Assembly: GCA_025353925.1 (NCBI GenBank)
Contig: JANXNV010000108.1
Location: forward strand, 1-33,888
Source: Armatimonadota bacterium
GTDB lineage: Bacteria > Armatimonadota > Armatimonadia > Armatimonadales > Capsulimonadaceae
DNA: 33,888 bases
Direction of reading: 5' to 3'
Below the pieces are notes generated by a model. It made no database searches. It was given only the letters and a program-made list of their open reading frames with translations, and was not told the origin of the DNA. The position numbers and the translations under genes were made by a program. Within the stretch, counting starts at the first letter, position 1; the number at the start of each line of letters is the position of its first letter. Below, one piece after another: positions 24,632-32,146 of the stretch.

Positions 24632-25549
24632 CTACTTTGCTGGAGTTGTGCCGGGGACCGCGTCATCGAGCCGCTCCATCGTGACGATCTGCTTCATCGC
24701 CATCTTCATGCTCGGCGGCATTCCTGCCGGACGGGCGGCACCGGCGGGGGGCGTGAACTTCATCAGGAAGTTCATATTCATTTCCATGTTCTGGCTGACA
24801 AGTGCCCCGGCCGTATTATCAAATACCTGACTGCCGCCACCAGTCAGCTTTCCAGTCATTTTCATGGTGACCGGCATATTTTTGGTGACTGTCATATTGA
24901 TGTCGCCGCTCAAAGTCTGATTGATGGTGGCCTGGTCCGCGCCGCCCTCCGTATTTATTCCCGCCAGAGAGGAGGCATAAAGCACGTTAACACCACCAAG
25001 ATTGAGGCTGCCGTTCCAGTGGTCGCCGACTTTCACCGGCAAGTCTGGAAACGCGAGGCTGGCTTTCATCGCACTGCTGGGATCAATCCCAGAGATTGCA
25101 CTTGCGGGCAGAGCCGCAGCGTCGACCGAAAGAATTTTTCCTGTCGGCAGCATCAGGGTCGTGGTCGGCTGCTTCATCTTCGCGATCTGCGCCTCCGGCA
25201 TGGCAATTGCCTTGCCGCTCATACTCATCTCCACCGTTTCGATCTGCGTGGACATCGTGGCCGCGCCGTCGGAGGGACGAACCGACTTGACCGTCTGGCG
25301 CATCACCATTTCCATGATGGTGTTCATCGGAATACCCGCCCCGGACTGACCGGTCAGTATGGTGCCGGTCATCGTCATATTCATCTTGTAGCGACGCGTT
25401 TCGCCGGGAACAAACTTGAATCGGAGCGTGGCACCGCTGGCCGCAGGGGCCGCCGTCACCACGACCGGCGGCGGCAGTACGGCGTCTTCGGCCAAGACTG
25501 TCGTTGGAAAAGCCGCAGCCAACAGGGCAGCAAGAAATATCGTCTTCAT
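24632..25549 (-). CDS. Exported beta-rich protein (DUF6263-like)
   Basis: This is a 305-residue exported protein with signal peptide MKTIFLAALLAAAFPTTVLA. The body has the beta-rich repeats shared with the next gene: LRFKFVPGETRRYKM, MRQTVKSVRPSDGAA, LPTGKILSVDAAALP and VKVGDHWNGSLNLGG. The family resembles DUF6263-like proteins with no known function. Met content is unusually high. ATG 25549 is chosen because AGGAG is eight bases upstream; ATG 25555 lies only two bases after it. It starts 13 bases after the FHA gene stop and is followed by its paralog, so the pair arose by tandem duplication. Confidence 0.7.
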   Translation of the reverse strand: MKTIFLAALLAAAFPTTVLAEDAVLPPPVVVTAAPAASGATLRFKFVPGETRRYKMNMTMTGTILTGQSGAGIPMNTIMEMVMRQTVKSVRPSDGAATMSTQIETVEMSMSGKAIAMPEAQIAKMKQPTTTLMLPTGKILSVDAAALPASAISGIDPSSAMKASLAFPDLPVKVGDHWNGSLNLGGVNVLYASSLAGINTEGGADQATINQTLSGDINMTVTKNMPVTMKMTGKLTGGGSQVFDNTAGALVSQNMEMNMNFLMKFTPPAGAARPAGMPPSMKMAMKQIVTMERLDDAVPGTTPAK

Positions 25550-25562
25550 TTTCATAACTCCT

Positions 25563-26495
25563 CTACTGTTTCGCTTCATCATTGCTCTGAAACCGGAAAA
25601 AATTGTCCCCGACTTTGACCTGATCCCCAGAACGCAGGATCGCCCGCTGAACACGCGTTCCATTGACGTAGACCCCATTCGCACTGCTCAGATCCAGCAG
25701 GGCAAACTGGCCGTTATCCTGCCGCAGGAGGCGGGCATGGTAGCGGGAAACAGTATTTTCCGCCAGCACAATCTCGTTTTCCCCGTCGCGCCCGATCGTG
25801 ACTTCGGTAGCGGTCAGAGCAAATGTGCTTCCGGTTACCAGGCCCTGCACACCGACCAGAGTGGCGGGCCGGGCCAGAGGGATGACTGGGCCGCGGTGCA
25901 GTTCCTTCTCCGGGACGATATCGAACCGAGTCATTTCCGTATCTTCGCCCGGCGGTCCCTGATGCCCCGGCATCAGAATCATCCCTGGGTCGCGCTCGCG
26001 CGGCACCGTGAGTGTTGTGGGCGTCTGTTTCGCGGATCGGCGGCCCAGCGCCCACAAAAACCAGCCGCCACCGATTGCCGCCGCGCCGGCAGCAGCAATC
26101 AAAGCGGGAGGCATCCCGCCACCGGCCGCAGGAGCCGCGGCAACGGATGCAGCCGCTGGGGCTGTCGACGGCGCAGCACCGAGAGGGCGAAAGTCGCCCA
26201 GAGTAAAGACTGCAGGCGCGATTGTTCCCGCCGCGCTGAGTGCCAATACTTGCTGCGCACATTGCCCGGTCGCAGTGTCGAGGAGTACTAGGCGATTGCC
26301 TTTCTCGCGCGGAACACGCAGGGTGATGATCTGATGGTTGGAAACGTTCGCCGGGAGCGCGATCACCGCCCCATTTCGGGCCTGAAGCCAGTACGAGTAA
26401 CTGCCGTAGTCCGGTAGGGTCACCTGGACAATCGGATCTGCAAACGCACTTCCGGCGAACGATAAAAGCAAAATAGCAAGTAATAGTCGAGTCAT
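25563..26495 (-). CDS. FHA-domain membrane protein
   Basis: This is a 310-residue protein. It has a signal peptide (MTRLLLAILLLSFAGSAFA), an N-terminal extracytoplasmic beta domain (about 20-105), an Ala/Pro-rich linker and a transmembrane helix (about 128-150, then a basic RRSAKQ). A C-terminal FHA domain spans about 228-305: VTIGRDGENEIVL, SRYHARLLRQ, SSANGVYVNGTRV and DQVKVGDNFFRF. FHA domains bind phosphothreonine peptides. With this topology the FHA part faces the cytoplasm, so it could link an envelope signal to Ser/Thr phosphorylation; no kinase lies in the window. The start at 26495 overlaps the nnr stop (ATGA). Confidence 0.8.
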   Translation of the reverse strand: MTRLLLAILLLSFAGSAFADPIVQVTLPDYGSYSYWLQARNGAVIALPANVSNHQIITLRVPREKGNRLVLLDTATGQCAQQVLALSAAGTIAPAVFTLGDFRPLGAAPSTAPAAASVAAAPAAGGGMPPALIAAAGAAAIGGGWFLWALGRRSAKQTPTTLTVPRERDPGMILMPGHQGPPGEDTEMTRFDIVPEKELHRGPVIPLARPATLVGVQGLVTGSTFALTATEVTIGRDGENEIVLAENTVSRYHARLLRQDNGQFALLDLSSANGVYVNGTRVQRAILRSGDQVKVGDNFFRFQSNDEAKQ

Positions 26496-28072
26496 AAGTC
26501 TGAATTTTCGAAATGACAGTGGGCGATCGCGTAGGCTATGCCGTGAATAATATCCGTAGCGATCAGCCCGGCATATACTCCCTGGTCTGCGGCGGCCAAA
26601 TCCCCGGCCAAACCATGTAAGTAGGCTCCGGCAGCCGCCGATTCCCACGGCCCCAGCCTGCCTGCCATAAGTGCAGTGATAATACCCGTTAGTGCGTCTC
26701 CTGCGCCACCCGTCGCCATACCGGGATTGCTGGTCGTGTTGACGGCGAGACGCCCTGCGGCATCGGCGATCAGTGTCCGGGCACCTTTCAGGAGAACGAC
26801 GCAGCCGTATTCTTTTGCCGCCCACTCGACCGCCCCGCGCCGATCCGCCTGGACGGCTTTCGTATCCATTCCCAAAAGCCGCCCCATTTCGCCGGGGTGG
26901 GGGGTCAGGACAGTAGCCACAGATCTTTCTCGGAGTATGGAAACTCCCCGATCAGGCTCCAAAGCCAGGCAGTTCAGGGCATCGGCATCGATGACCAGCG
27001 GCACCGAGCAACAGGCAACGAATTCGCGCACGAAGGCCCGCGTTTCTTCGTCATTCGTCCCGCCCAGACCCGGCCCGAGGGCTGCTGCCGTCCCCTGGCC
27101 GGCCACTATCAAGGCCGCTTCGACGGATCGCCATGCGAATGTCCCGCCGGAAGTCTGCGGCAGACCGCGCGTCATCACCACCGGGCTGACCCGTGCCATG
27201 ACGGCGTTTTGAATGCCCTCGGGGATCACGAGTGTCACCAGACCCGCCCCGGTCCGAGCCGCCGCTTCCGCCGTCAGAACGGGTGCGCCTGCGAAGCCCG
27301 CCGAGCCGGCAAACACCGTCACATGACCGAACTGCCCTTTGTTGCTGTCCCGCCCGTTGACCCGTGCTGGAAGCCAGCGCGAGACGTCTGAGGACTCCGT
27401 CACGCCGACTCTGATCTCGTCGGGCGCGATCAGGGGACGCGGCATTCCAATGTCTGCAACGAGCACTTCCCCGGCAAGCTCCGCCCCAGGGTAGACCACT
27501 AAGCCGAACTTAGGCAGTGCCAGAGTCACTGTCATAGAGGCGCGAATGCAGGCACCTTCGGCAAGCCCCGTATCTGAGTTGAGGCCGGAAGGCACATCGA
27601 CTGACAGAATCGGCACACCGCTGCGGTTCATCGCCTCGATCATTTCGGCATATGGCCCGGTCACGGCCCCTTTGATGCCTGTGCCAAGCAGAGCGTCCAC
27701 GATCAACTCGCCCCAGCCGCCGGTCATTGGGCCATCGGAAGAGAGCAGTGACAGGCCAAATGACTGCGCCATCGCGTAGCTCAAGGCGGCGTCGCCCGAA
27801 TACTCTGCCGGGTCCGATGCCAGCAGGACCGTCACATTTGCGCCAAATCGAGTCGCCAGATGCCGGGCGACCGCCAGACCGTCCCCGCCATTGTTGCCTT
27901 TGCCGCAGACGACGGTGACCCGCTTTCCCTGGAGTGGGCTGTAACGTTCCACCACGACATCGACAACGCGCAGGGCGGCATTCTCCATCAGCACGATTCC
28001 AGGAACACCGTACTCCTGGATCGCGACACGGTCCATCTCGTGCATCTGCGCTGTCGTAGGCAGCTTGATCAT
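26492..28072 (-). CDS. nnr: Bifunctional NAD(P)H-hydrate epimerase / ADP-dependent dehydratase
   Basis: This enzyme repairs damaged hydrated NADH and NADPH. The N-terminal YjeF_N domain interconverts R and S hydrates, and the C-terminal ribokinase-like domain dehydrates the S form using ADP. The 526 residues match the fused form. Visible are VVCGKGNNGGDGLAVARHL and DVPSGLNSDTG in the epimerase, then GHVTVFAGSAGFAGAPVLTA, LTPHPGEMGRLLG, VLLKGARTLI and TGGAGDALTGIITALMAG in the dehydratase. ATG 28072 is taken because MIKLPTTAQMHEMDR is the normal N-terminus. The start lies one base after the aldo/keto reductase stop. Confidence 0.95.
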   Translation of the reverse strand: MIKLPTTAQMHEMDRVAIQEYGVPGIVLMENAALRVVDVVVERYSPLQGKRVTVVCGKGNNGGDGLAVARHLATRFGANVTVLLASDPAEYSGDAALSYAMAQSFGLSLLSSDGPMTGGWGELIVDALLGTGIKGAVTGPYAEMIEAMNRSGVPILSVDVPSGLNSDTGLAEGACIRASMTVTLALPKFGLVVYPGAELAGEVLVADIGMPRPLIAPDEIRVGVTESSDVSRWLPARVNGRDSNKGQFGHVTVFAGSAGFAGAPVLTAEAAARTGAGLVTLVIPEGIQNAVMARVSPVVMTRGLPQTSGGTFAWRSVEAALIVAGQGTAAALGPGLGGTNDEETRAFVREFVACCSVPLVIDADALNCLALEPDRGVSILRERSVATVLTPHPGEMGRLLGMDTKAVQADRRGAVEWAAKEYGCVVLLKGARTLIADAAGRLAVNTTSNPGMATGGAGDALTGIITALMAGRLGPWESAAAGAYLHGLAGDLAAADQGVYAGLIATDIIHGIAYAIAHCHFENSDL

Positions 28073-28073
28073 C

Positions 28074-29018
28074 TTAGAAAACCCCTGCGATCCGTGCCCG
28101 TTCTGCTTCCGATATCGGCGCAGTATGAATCGCGCCGACATTTTCCTGTACCTGCGAGGGCGTCTTCGCCCCGGCCACGACGCAGGCGACTGCCGGATCG
28201 TCAAGCACAAAGCGCAGGGCGGCCTGGGTCGGCGTCCGCTGCCCCTCTTGTGATAAGAAGCGGAGTTTCGCCGCAGTCTCCACCATCGCGGCGACGTATT
28301 CGCGGGGCAGGGCCGCCCGGATGTCGCCTTCCGTAAACTCGGTGTCCGCCGCGTACTTATCCGTCAAAAATCCGTTCGCCAGCGGCTCGCGGGCCAGGAT
28401 ACCGACTTTGTGCCGACGGGCCAGCGGCAGCAGCTCCGCCGTCGCTCCCTGATAAAAGAGGCTGTAGCCGACCTCGATCACTTCCACCGGCAGGCGGTTT
28501 TGCAGCAGCCAGACCCCGTCGGCGGGGTCCGCAACCGAAACCCCGGCATGGGCGATCTTGCCCGCCCGTTTCAAGGCGTCCAGTGTCTCCCAGACCCGGA
28601 ACCGCTCCAAATCCTCGACGGGAGGGTTCATCAGCAGGAAAACGTCCAGCGTCTCCCGCCGCAGACGCGCCCGGCTTTGCTCGACGGCATGCGCCAGTGC
28701 CAGAGGGGTCCAGTCCGGCTCCAGCGTGCCGTCCTGCCGGTAAAAGTTGATTCCCGCTTTTGTCACGACTGTCGGCGGCGGGCCGGACCATTCCGCGAGA
28801 GCCTCTCCCAATAGTGCTTCGCTGTGGCCCTGCCCGTACACATCCGCCGTATCGAAGAGTGTGATGCCGAGTTCCAGGGCTTGCCGCAGCGCGGCCTTCG
28901 AAACGTCATCGTCGGTTTCGCCGTAAGAGTTGCCGTAGGCGTTGCCGCCGATTCCCCACCCGCCGAAGCCGATCTCCGAGATGCGCAGGCTGGTTTTCCC
29001 AAGCTTATTGGTTCGCAT
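28074..29018 (-). CDS. Aldo/keto reductase (catalytic His replaced)
   Basis: This 314-residue NADPH-dependent oxidoreductase is of the COG0667 type, with a TIM barrel. It begins KLGKTSLRISEIGFGGWGIG and has FDTADVYGQGHSEALLG with D56 and Y61, and VVTKAG with K87. The fourth catalytic residue is normally His in LLHNPP, but the sequence reads LLMNPP with Met130. The enzyme may be less active, have altered substrate use, or use another acid. It starts directly after the small hypothetical gene's stop (TAA then ATG) and ends one base before nnr. The substrate is unknown. Confidence 0.9.
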   Translation of the reverse strand: MRTNKLGKTSLRISEIGFGGWGIGGNAYGNSYGETDDDVSKAALRQALELGITLFDTADVYGQGHSEALLGEALAEWSGPPPTVVTKAGINFYRQDGTLEPDWTPLALAHAVEQSRARLRRETLDVFLLMNPPVEDLERFRVWETLDALKRAGKIAHAGVSVADPADGVWLLQNRLPVEVIEVGYSLFYQGATAELLPLARRHKVGILAREPLANGFLTDKYAADTEFTEGDIRAALPREYVAAMVETAAKLRFLSQEGQRTPTQAALRFVLDDPAVACVVAGAKTPSQVQENVGAIHTAPISEAERARIAGVF

Positions 29019-29336
29019 TTAGGCCGCAGCACCAAACGGCTTCTTGGCCTTCAGCTTCTCTTCCAGCCGCTTCGCTTCCGCCCGGGCAGTGAGATACGCT
29101 TTGGCGTCGAACACGGGAAATTTGCTGCCGAGCGCAAGGGCCACGTCATCCGGCAGCTCCAAAGCTGTCACTTCGCTGAGAAAGCCTGGGTCCTGCCCAA
29201 TAATTGCGGGCAGATACAATAGGCCGCAGTCGAAGAGTGTTTTGGTATTCTGCGTCGCCCCCGGCGTCTGTGCCCGCAGGCTGGTTCCATGCCGAAAGGC
29301 GTACAGACAAAGGGTTTTCATGCGGACAAGGTTCAA
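29019..29336 (-). CDS. Hypothetical small protein
   Basis: This is a 105-residue soluble protein with no recognised family. The start MNLVRMKTLCLYAFRHGTSL is followed by a hydrophobic middle and a charged C-terminal helix (AEAKRLEEKLKAKKPFG). The start is TTG at 29336, since AGGAG lies nine bases upstream; an internal ATG at 29321 would be 24 bases from that site. A -10 box (TATACT) lies 31 bases upstream. It is the first gene of the minus-strand run that continues with aldo/keto reductase, nnr, FHA protein and two paralogs. The tight spacing suggests a shared transcript. Confidence 0.55.
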   Translation of the reverse strand: MNLVRMKTLCLYAFRHGTSLRAQTPGATQNTKTLFDCGLLYLPAIIGQDPGFLSEVTALELPDDVALALGSKFPVFDAKAYLTARAEAKRLEEKLKAKKPFGAAA

Positions 29337-29367
29337 ATTAATCGGCTCCTATAGCTACTGATACGGG

Positions 29368-29373
29368 AGTATA
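29368..29373 (-). promoter_or_regulatory. Putative promoter of the six-gene minus-strand run
   Basis: On the minus strand TATACT lies about 31 bases upstream of the TTG start, with AGGAG between them (29350-29346). No strong -35 box is visible. The predicted leader is about 25 bases. Confidence 0.4.
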
Positions 29374-29448
29374 CCCAGTCTGGCCGTGCATATTGGGTGA
29401 TGCCGCTGAGAATTTATTCTGGCAGGACTGAGGGTGAGCGTGTGGACA

Positions 29449-29482
29449 GAAAAGACGTGGGAATAAATTCCCACGTCTTTTC
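29449..29482. terminator. Perfect 15-bp hairpin in a divergent intergenic region
   Basis: GAAAAGACGTGGGAA, a four-base loop (TAAA) and its exact complement TTCCCACGTCTTTTC. The stem is flanked by A-rich bases on the left and T-rich bases on the right, so it can act as an intrinsic terminator in either direction. It lies between two divergent genes, where no terminator is needed, 65 bases before the HD-GYP start. Confidence 0.6.
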
Positions 29483-29547
29483 TTCGTGGCAACACTTCCG
29501 TAAGCCCTCTAATATCGCCACCCCCACGCCGATAATGGTACAAACCC

Positions 29548-30948
29548 ATGCCGCATCTACCTTTCACTTTGACACTCGATGAAGCCCCGCACCGAACGCT
29601 CTGCTTGGCGGAAGTGCTCTCGTCACTGAGCTATGCCCTGGATCTGACCAGCGGGCAGGTGCGCGGCCATGCCGAGCGTACCTGCCTGATAGGGATGCGC
29701 TTGGGGGCCTCGGTCGGGATGGAGGAAGCGGCACTGAACAGCCTCTACCATGCCCTGCTGATGAAGGACTCGGGGTGTTCCAGTAACGCAGCGCGGATGT
29801 TCGAAATCTATGGTAGCGACGACATTCAGGCCAAATATGCCTCTAAAATCGTCGACTGGACTAACATTCTCGAGGCCATCAAGTATGCCGCCGCCCATAC
29901 CCTGCCGGAAGGCTCGCTGCTCGCCCGCGCGGGCAAGATGGTCAAACTAGCGGGGATTAAAAACGTCGGCGACCAGCTTATGCAAGCCCGCTGCTCACGT
30001 GGGGCGCAGATCGCACTGAGCCTCGGGCTGGGTCAGGAGACGGCGGACTGCATCAAGTATTTGGATGAACACTGGGACGGCCTCGGTGCTCCTCACCACC
30101 TCGTAGGCGATGCCATTCCCCTGCCCGCCCGAATCGCCTGCCTAGCGCAGACCTTGGAAGTCTTCGCGCAGACATTTGGCCTCGGCCCGGCGTATGAGAT
30201 GATCCGCGCCCGCTCCGGCCGCTGGTTCGACCCGGACCTGGTTCGGGCGGCGCATGAGTTTCGGCAGGACGATGCATTTTGGAAGTCTGTTAGGGAGACG
30301 CCCCACGCGGCACTTCTCGGCATGGACATCAGGGCGGCAACTGAGGCGGCAACCGATGCCCGTGTGGATTCGGTCTGTGATGCGTTCGCGCAAATCGTGG
30401 ATGCCAAGTCTCAGTTTACCGGCGAGCATTCGACCCGGGTTTGCGCTTATACCCTGGAGATCGCCGACGGCCTGGGGATCTCAGGCGAACGCCGGACAAC
30501 GCTTCGCCGCGCTGCCCTCCTCCACGATATTGGAAAGCTTGCCGTTCCCAACTCCATTCTGGACAAGAACGGCAAGCCGACCGACGAAGAATGGGTGTGT
30601 ATCCGCCGACATCCGTTTCACAGTCAGCAGATACTCGAGCTTATCGGCGGTTTCGAGCAGATCACACAAATTGCGGCGGCGCACCATGAACGGCTCGACG
30701 GCAAAGGCTATTTTCGCGGCCTGACCGCCGACGTTCTCAGCGTCGAGATGCGGGCTTTAGCCGTCGCCGACGTGTTCGATGCCCTTTCGGCGAACCGCCC
30801 CTACCGCGATGCGATGCCGATGGATAAAGTCTTTTCGATTTTGCAAAGCGAGTCGCTCGATCCCGACTGTGTTGGCGTTCTGCGGGACAAGTATCAGGGC
30901 CAGAGCTTCATCGCATTTCCACCGAGCGATATGGCTCTGGCCGCTTAA
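29548..30948 (+). CDS. Tandem HD / HD-GYP domain protein (c-di-GMP phosphodiesterase-like)
   Basis: This is a 466-residue soluble protein with two HD-type domains. The first (about 20-200) has HAERTCLIGMRLG, then HALLMKDSGCSSNAARM where the HD motif should be, so it is probably non-catalytic; DEHWDGLGAPHHL marks its GYP-like end. The second (about 270-455) has LLHDIGKLAVPNSILDK with H326-D327 and HHERLDGKGYFRGL with G386-Y387-F388, plus the metal-site VADVFDALSANRPYR. HD-GYP enzymes hydrolyse the second messenger c-di-GMP. Here GYP is GYF. No sensor or receiver domain is fused. The start ATG 29548 has GATAAT 11 bases upstream and no strong Shine-Dalgarno. Confidence 0.85.
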   Translation: MPHLPFTLTLDEAPHRTLCLAEVLSSLSYALDLTSGQVRGHAERTCLIGMRLGASVGMEEAALNSLYHALLMKDSGCSSNAARMFEIYGSDDIQAKYASKIVDWTNILEAIKYAAAHTLPEGSLLARAGKMVKLAGIKNVGDQLMQARCSRGAQIALSLGLGQETADCIKYLDEHWDGLGAPHHLVGDAIPLPARIACLAQTLEVFAQTFGLGPAYEMIRARSGRWFDPDLVRAAHEFRQDDAFWKSVRETPHAALLGMDIRAATEAATDARVDSVCDAFAQIVDAKSQFTGEHSTRVCAYTLEIADGLGISGERRTTLRRAALLHDIGKLAVPNSILDKNGKPTDEEWVCIRRHPFHSQQILELIGGFEQITQIAAAHHERLDGKGYFRGLTADVLSVEMRALAVADVFDALSANRPYRDAMPMDKVFSILQSESLDPDCVGVLRDKYQGQSFIAFPPSDMALAA

Positions 30949-30961
30949 ACTCCCCGGTCAC

Positions 30962-31952
30962 TCAGGCCGTGCCGGCTTTGTTCTTCCGACCACGCAGAAA
31001 GACGATCCCCAAGATCAGTAAGCTTATTCCTAAACCAGCCGCCGTGGACTGCTCCGGCACCGGGCTTTCTCCCACGGCGAACTGAAACGAGGAACCGTCG
31101 AAAAAGCCGGGGCTGCCCTTGAATTTCCCGGTCGCGGGATCATAGACGATCGAATCGGTCTGGGTTCCCCCGGCCACACCCTGCATCGTGTCATGGGCCA
31201 CATCCAGCGCGTACTTGCCGCCGCCGAGGTCCGTGATGCCGACGACCGCCGCCGTGTGCCAGTCCCCCTGAAGCTCGACATCTTCCCCCGCATCCACCTC
31301 TTTGATGACATCGGCGCTTGAGGTTGGGCTGATACTTGCTGCTGAGGTATTGGAGGCTGTTGGAAGCCGCCGCCGGAGCGCATTCATTTTTAGCAACTTC
31401 CTGATTGGGAAAGTTCATCACCGTGTGCTTGGTGGGATCAGCCGCCGGGCCGCCGACCAGCGGGGCGGCTTGCGGAACCGGCGGGACCGGTGTCCCGCTG
31501 ACTCCACTGCTGAAGACTACACTGCGCTGCGTGGTGTTTGAGAGGAGGCTACTCACAGGCATCGTGCCCTGCACCGAGGAAGTCAGAGTATAGCCGTAGC
31601 TGACAGCACTCACGCTGGTGCCGCGCGGCACACCTAGATCGAAGCTGAACACTTCGGACTGCGTGACCCCGGTGCCGTTTGCACTCAGCACGGGCACATT
31701 CTGCACCTGCCAGCTGCCATTGACGGCGAGATTGAAGTACAGGATCGGAGACTGACCCGTGTAAGTCAAGTCAGCGGCCCCCCATTCGGTCGTCGGGGTA
31801 GAAACCCCGTCCAGAATAAAGCTTTGCTGACTCAAGGAGACGGTCTGGGCACTCACCAGGCCTGGGAGGCCAATGACAAGAAGGGCCGCGAACAGCGTGG
31901 CCCGCCGAATGGCGGCCCGCGATGCGGGCAGGGAGGGGTAAGAGATGGACAT
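30962..31952 (-). pseudogene. PEP-CTERM protein split by a frameshift, with peptidase-like Cys motif
   Basis: The N-terminal frame (31952 to about 31320) encodes a signal peptide (ATLFAALLVIGLPGLVSAQ), a beta-rich region and NECAPAAASNSLQYLSSKY. The C-terminal frame (about 31335 to 30962) continues with SADVIKEVDAGEDV, DWHTAAVVGITDLGGGKYAL and DVAHD. It ends with a VPEQ sorting signal, hydrophobic helix and RGRKNK. A +1 shift near 31311-31335 would join them. The Cys block followed by a His block resembles C39-like cysteine peptidase folds, though the spacing is short. AGAGG precedes ATG 31952, and the sigma-54 promoter lies upstream. A real mutation, a sequencing error and programmed shifting are all possible. 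Confidence 0.65.
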
Positions 31953-32049
31953 TTTTCCTCTTTCTGCTATGAAAGCGTCATTACAGATTCGAAAACCGGT
32001 CCGGGAACCGACGGCAGAGGGTAAAGTGGTATGCCGTATCGATACACAC

Positions 32050-32066
32050 TGCATAAATCATGCCAA
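32050..32066 (-). promoter_or_regulatory. Sigma-54 (RpoN) promoter of the second PEP-CTERM locus
   Basis: On the minus strand the sequence is TTGGCATGATTTATGCA, identical over 17 bases to the plus-strand element at 14512-14528. The GG-N10-GC spacing is exact (GG at 32064-32063, GC at 32052-32051). The start point would be near 32039, giving an 87-base leader to the ATG at 31952. The divergent lipid-kinase promoter is about 70 bases away. Confidence 0.8.
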
Positions 32067-32113
32067 CACTGGTATTTGTATGGGGGAGCGCGAAAAAACG
32101 CTTGCACTTCTCG

Positions 32114-32141
32114 TTGCAGAGAGGCCATTTTCGGGTAATAG
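32114..32141 (+). promoter_or_regulatory. Putative promoter of the lipid kinase gene
   Basis: TTGCAG (32114-32119), 16 bases, TAATAG (32136-32141), ending five bases before the ATG at 32147. The boxes are imperfect. If real, the message is leaderless. A second TTGCA at 32103-32107 makes a short direct repeat here. Confidence 0.3.
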
Positions 32142-32146
32142 CCTGT

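Noticed and set aside
24566-25618. Long plus-strand frame across the two tandem paralogs
   Set aside because: It is His/Arg-rich, unlike any protein, and opposite to two genes with clear mutual homology.
32102-32119. Direct repeat of TTGCA as an activator site for the sigma-54 promoter
   Set aside because: No matching repeat is found upstream of the 14512 promoter, so there is no support for a shared enhancer.
32060-32146. N-terminal extension of the lipid kinase from ATG 32060
   Set aside because: It lacks a ribosome site, adds unconserved residues, and lies between the sigma-54 promoter and the better ATG at 32147.
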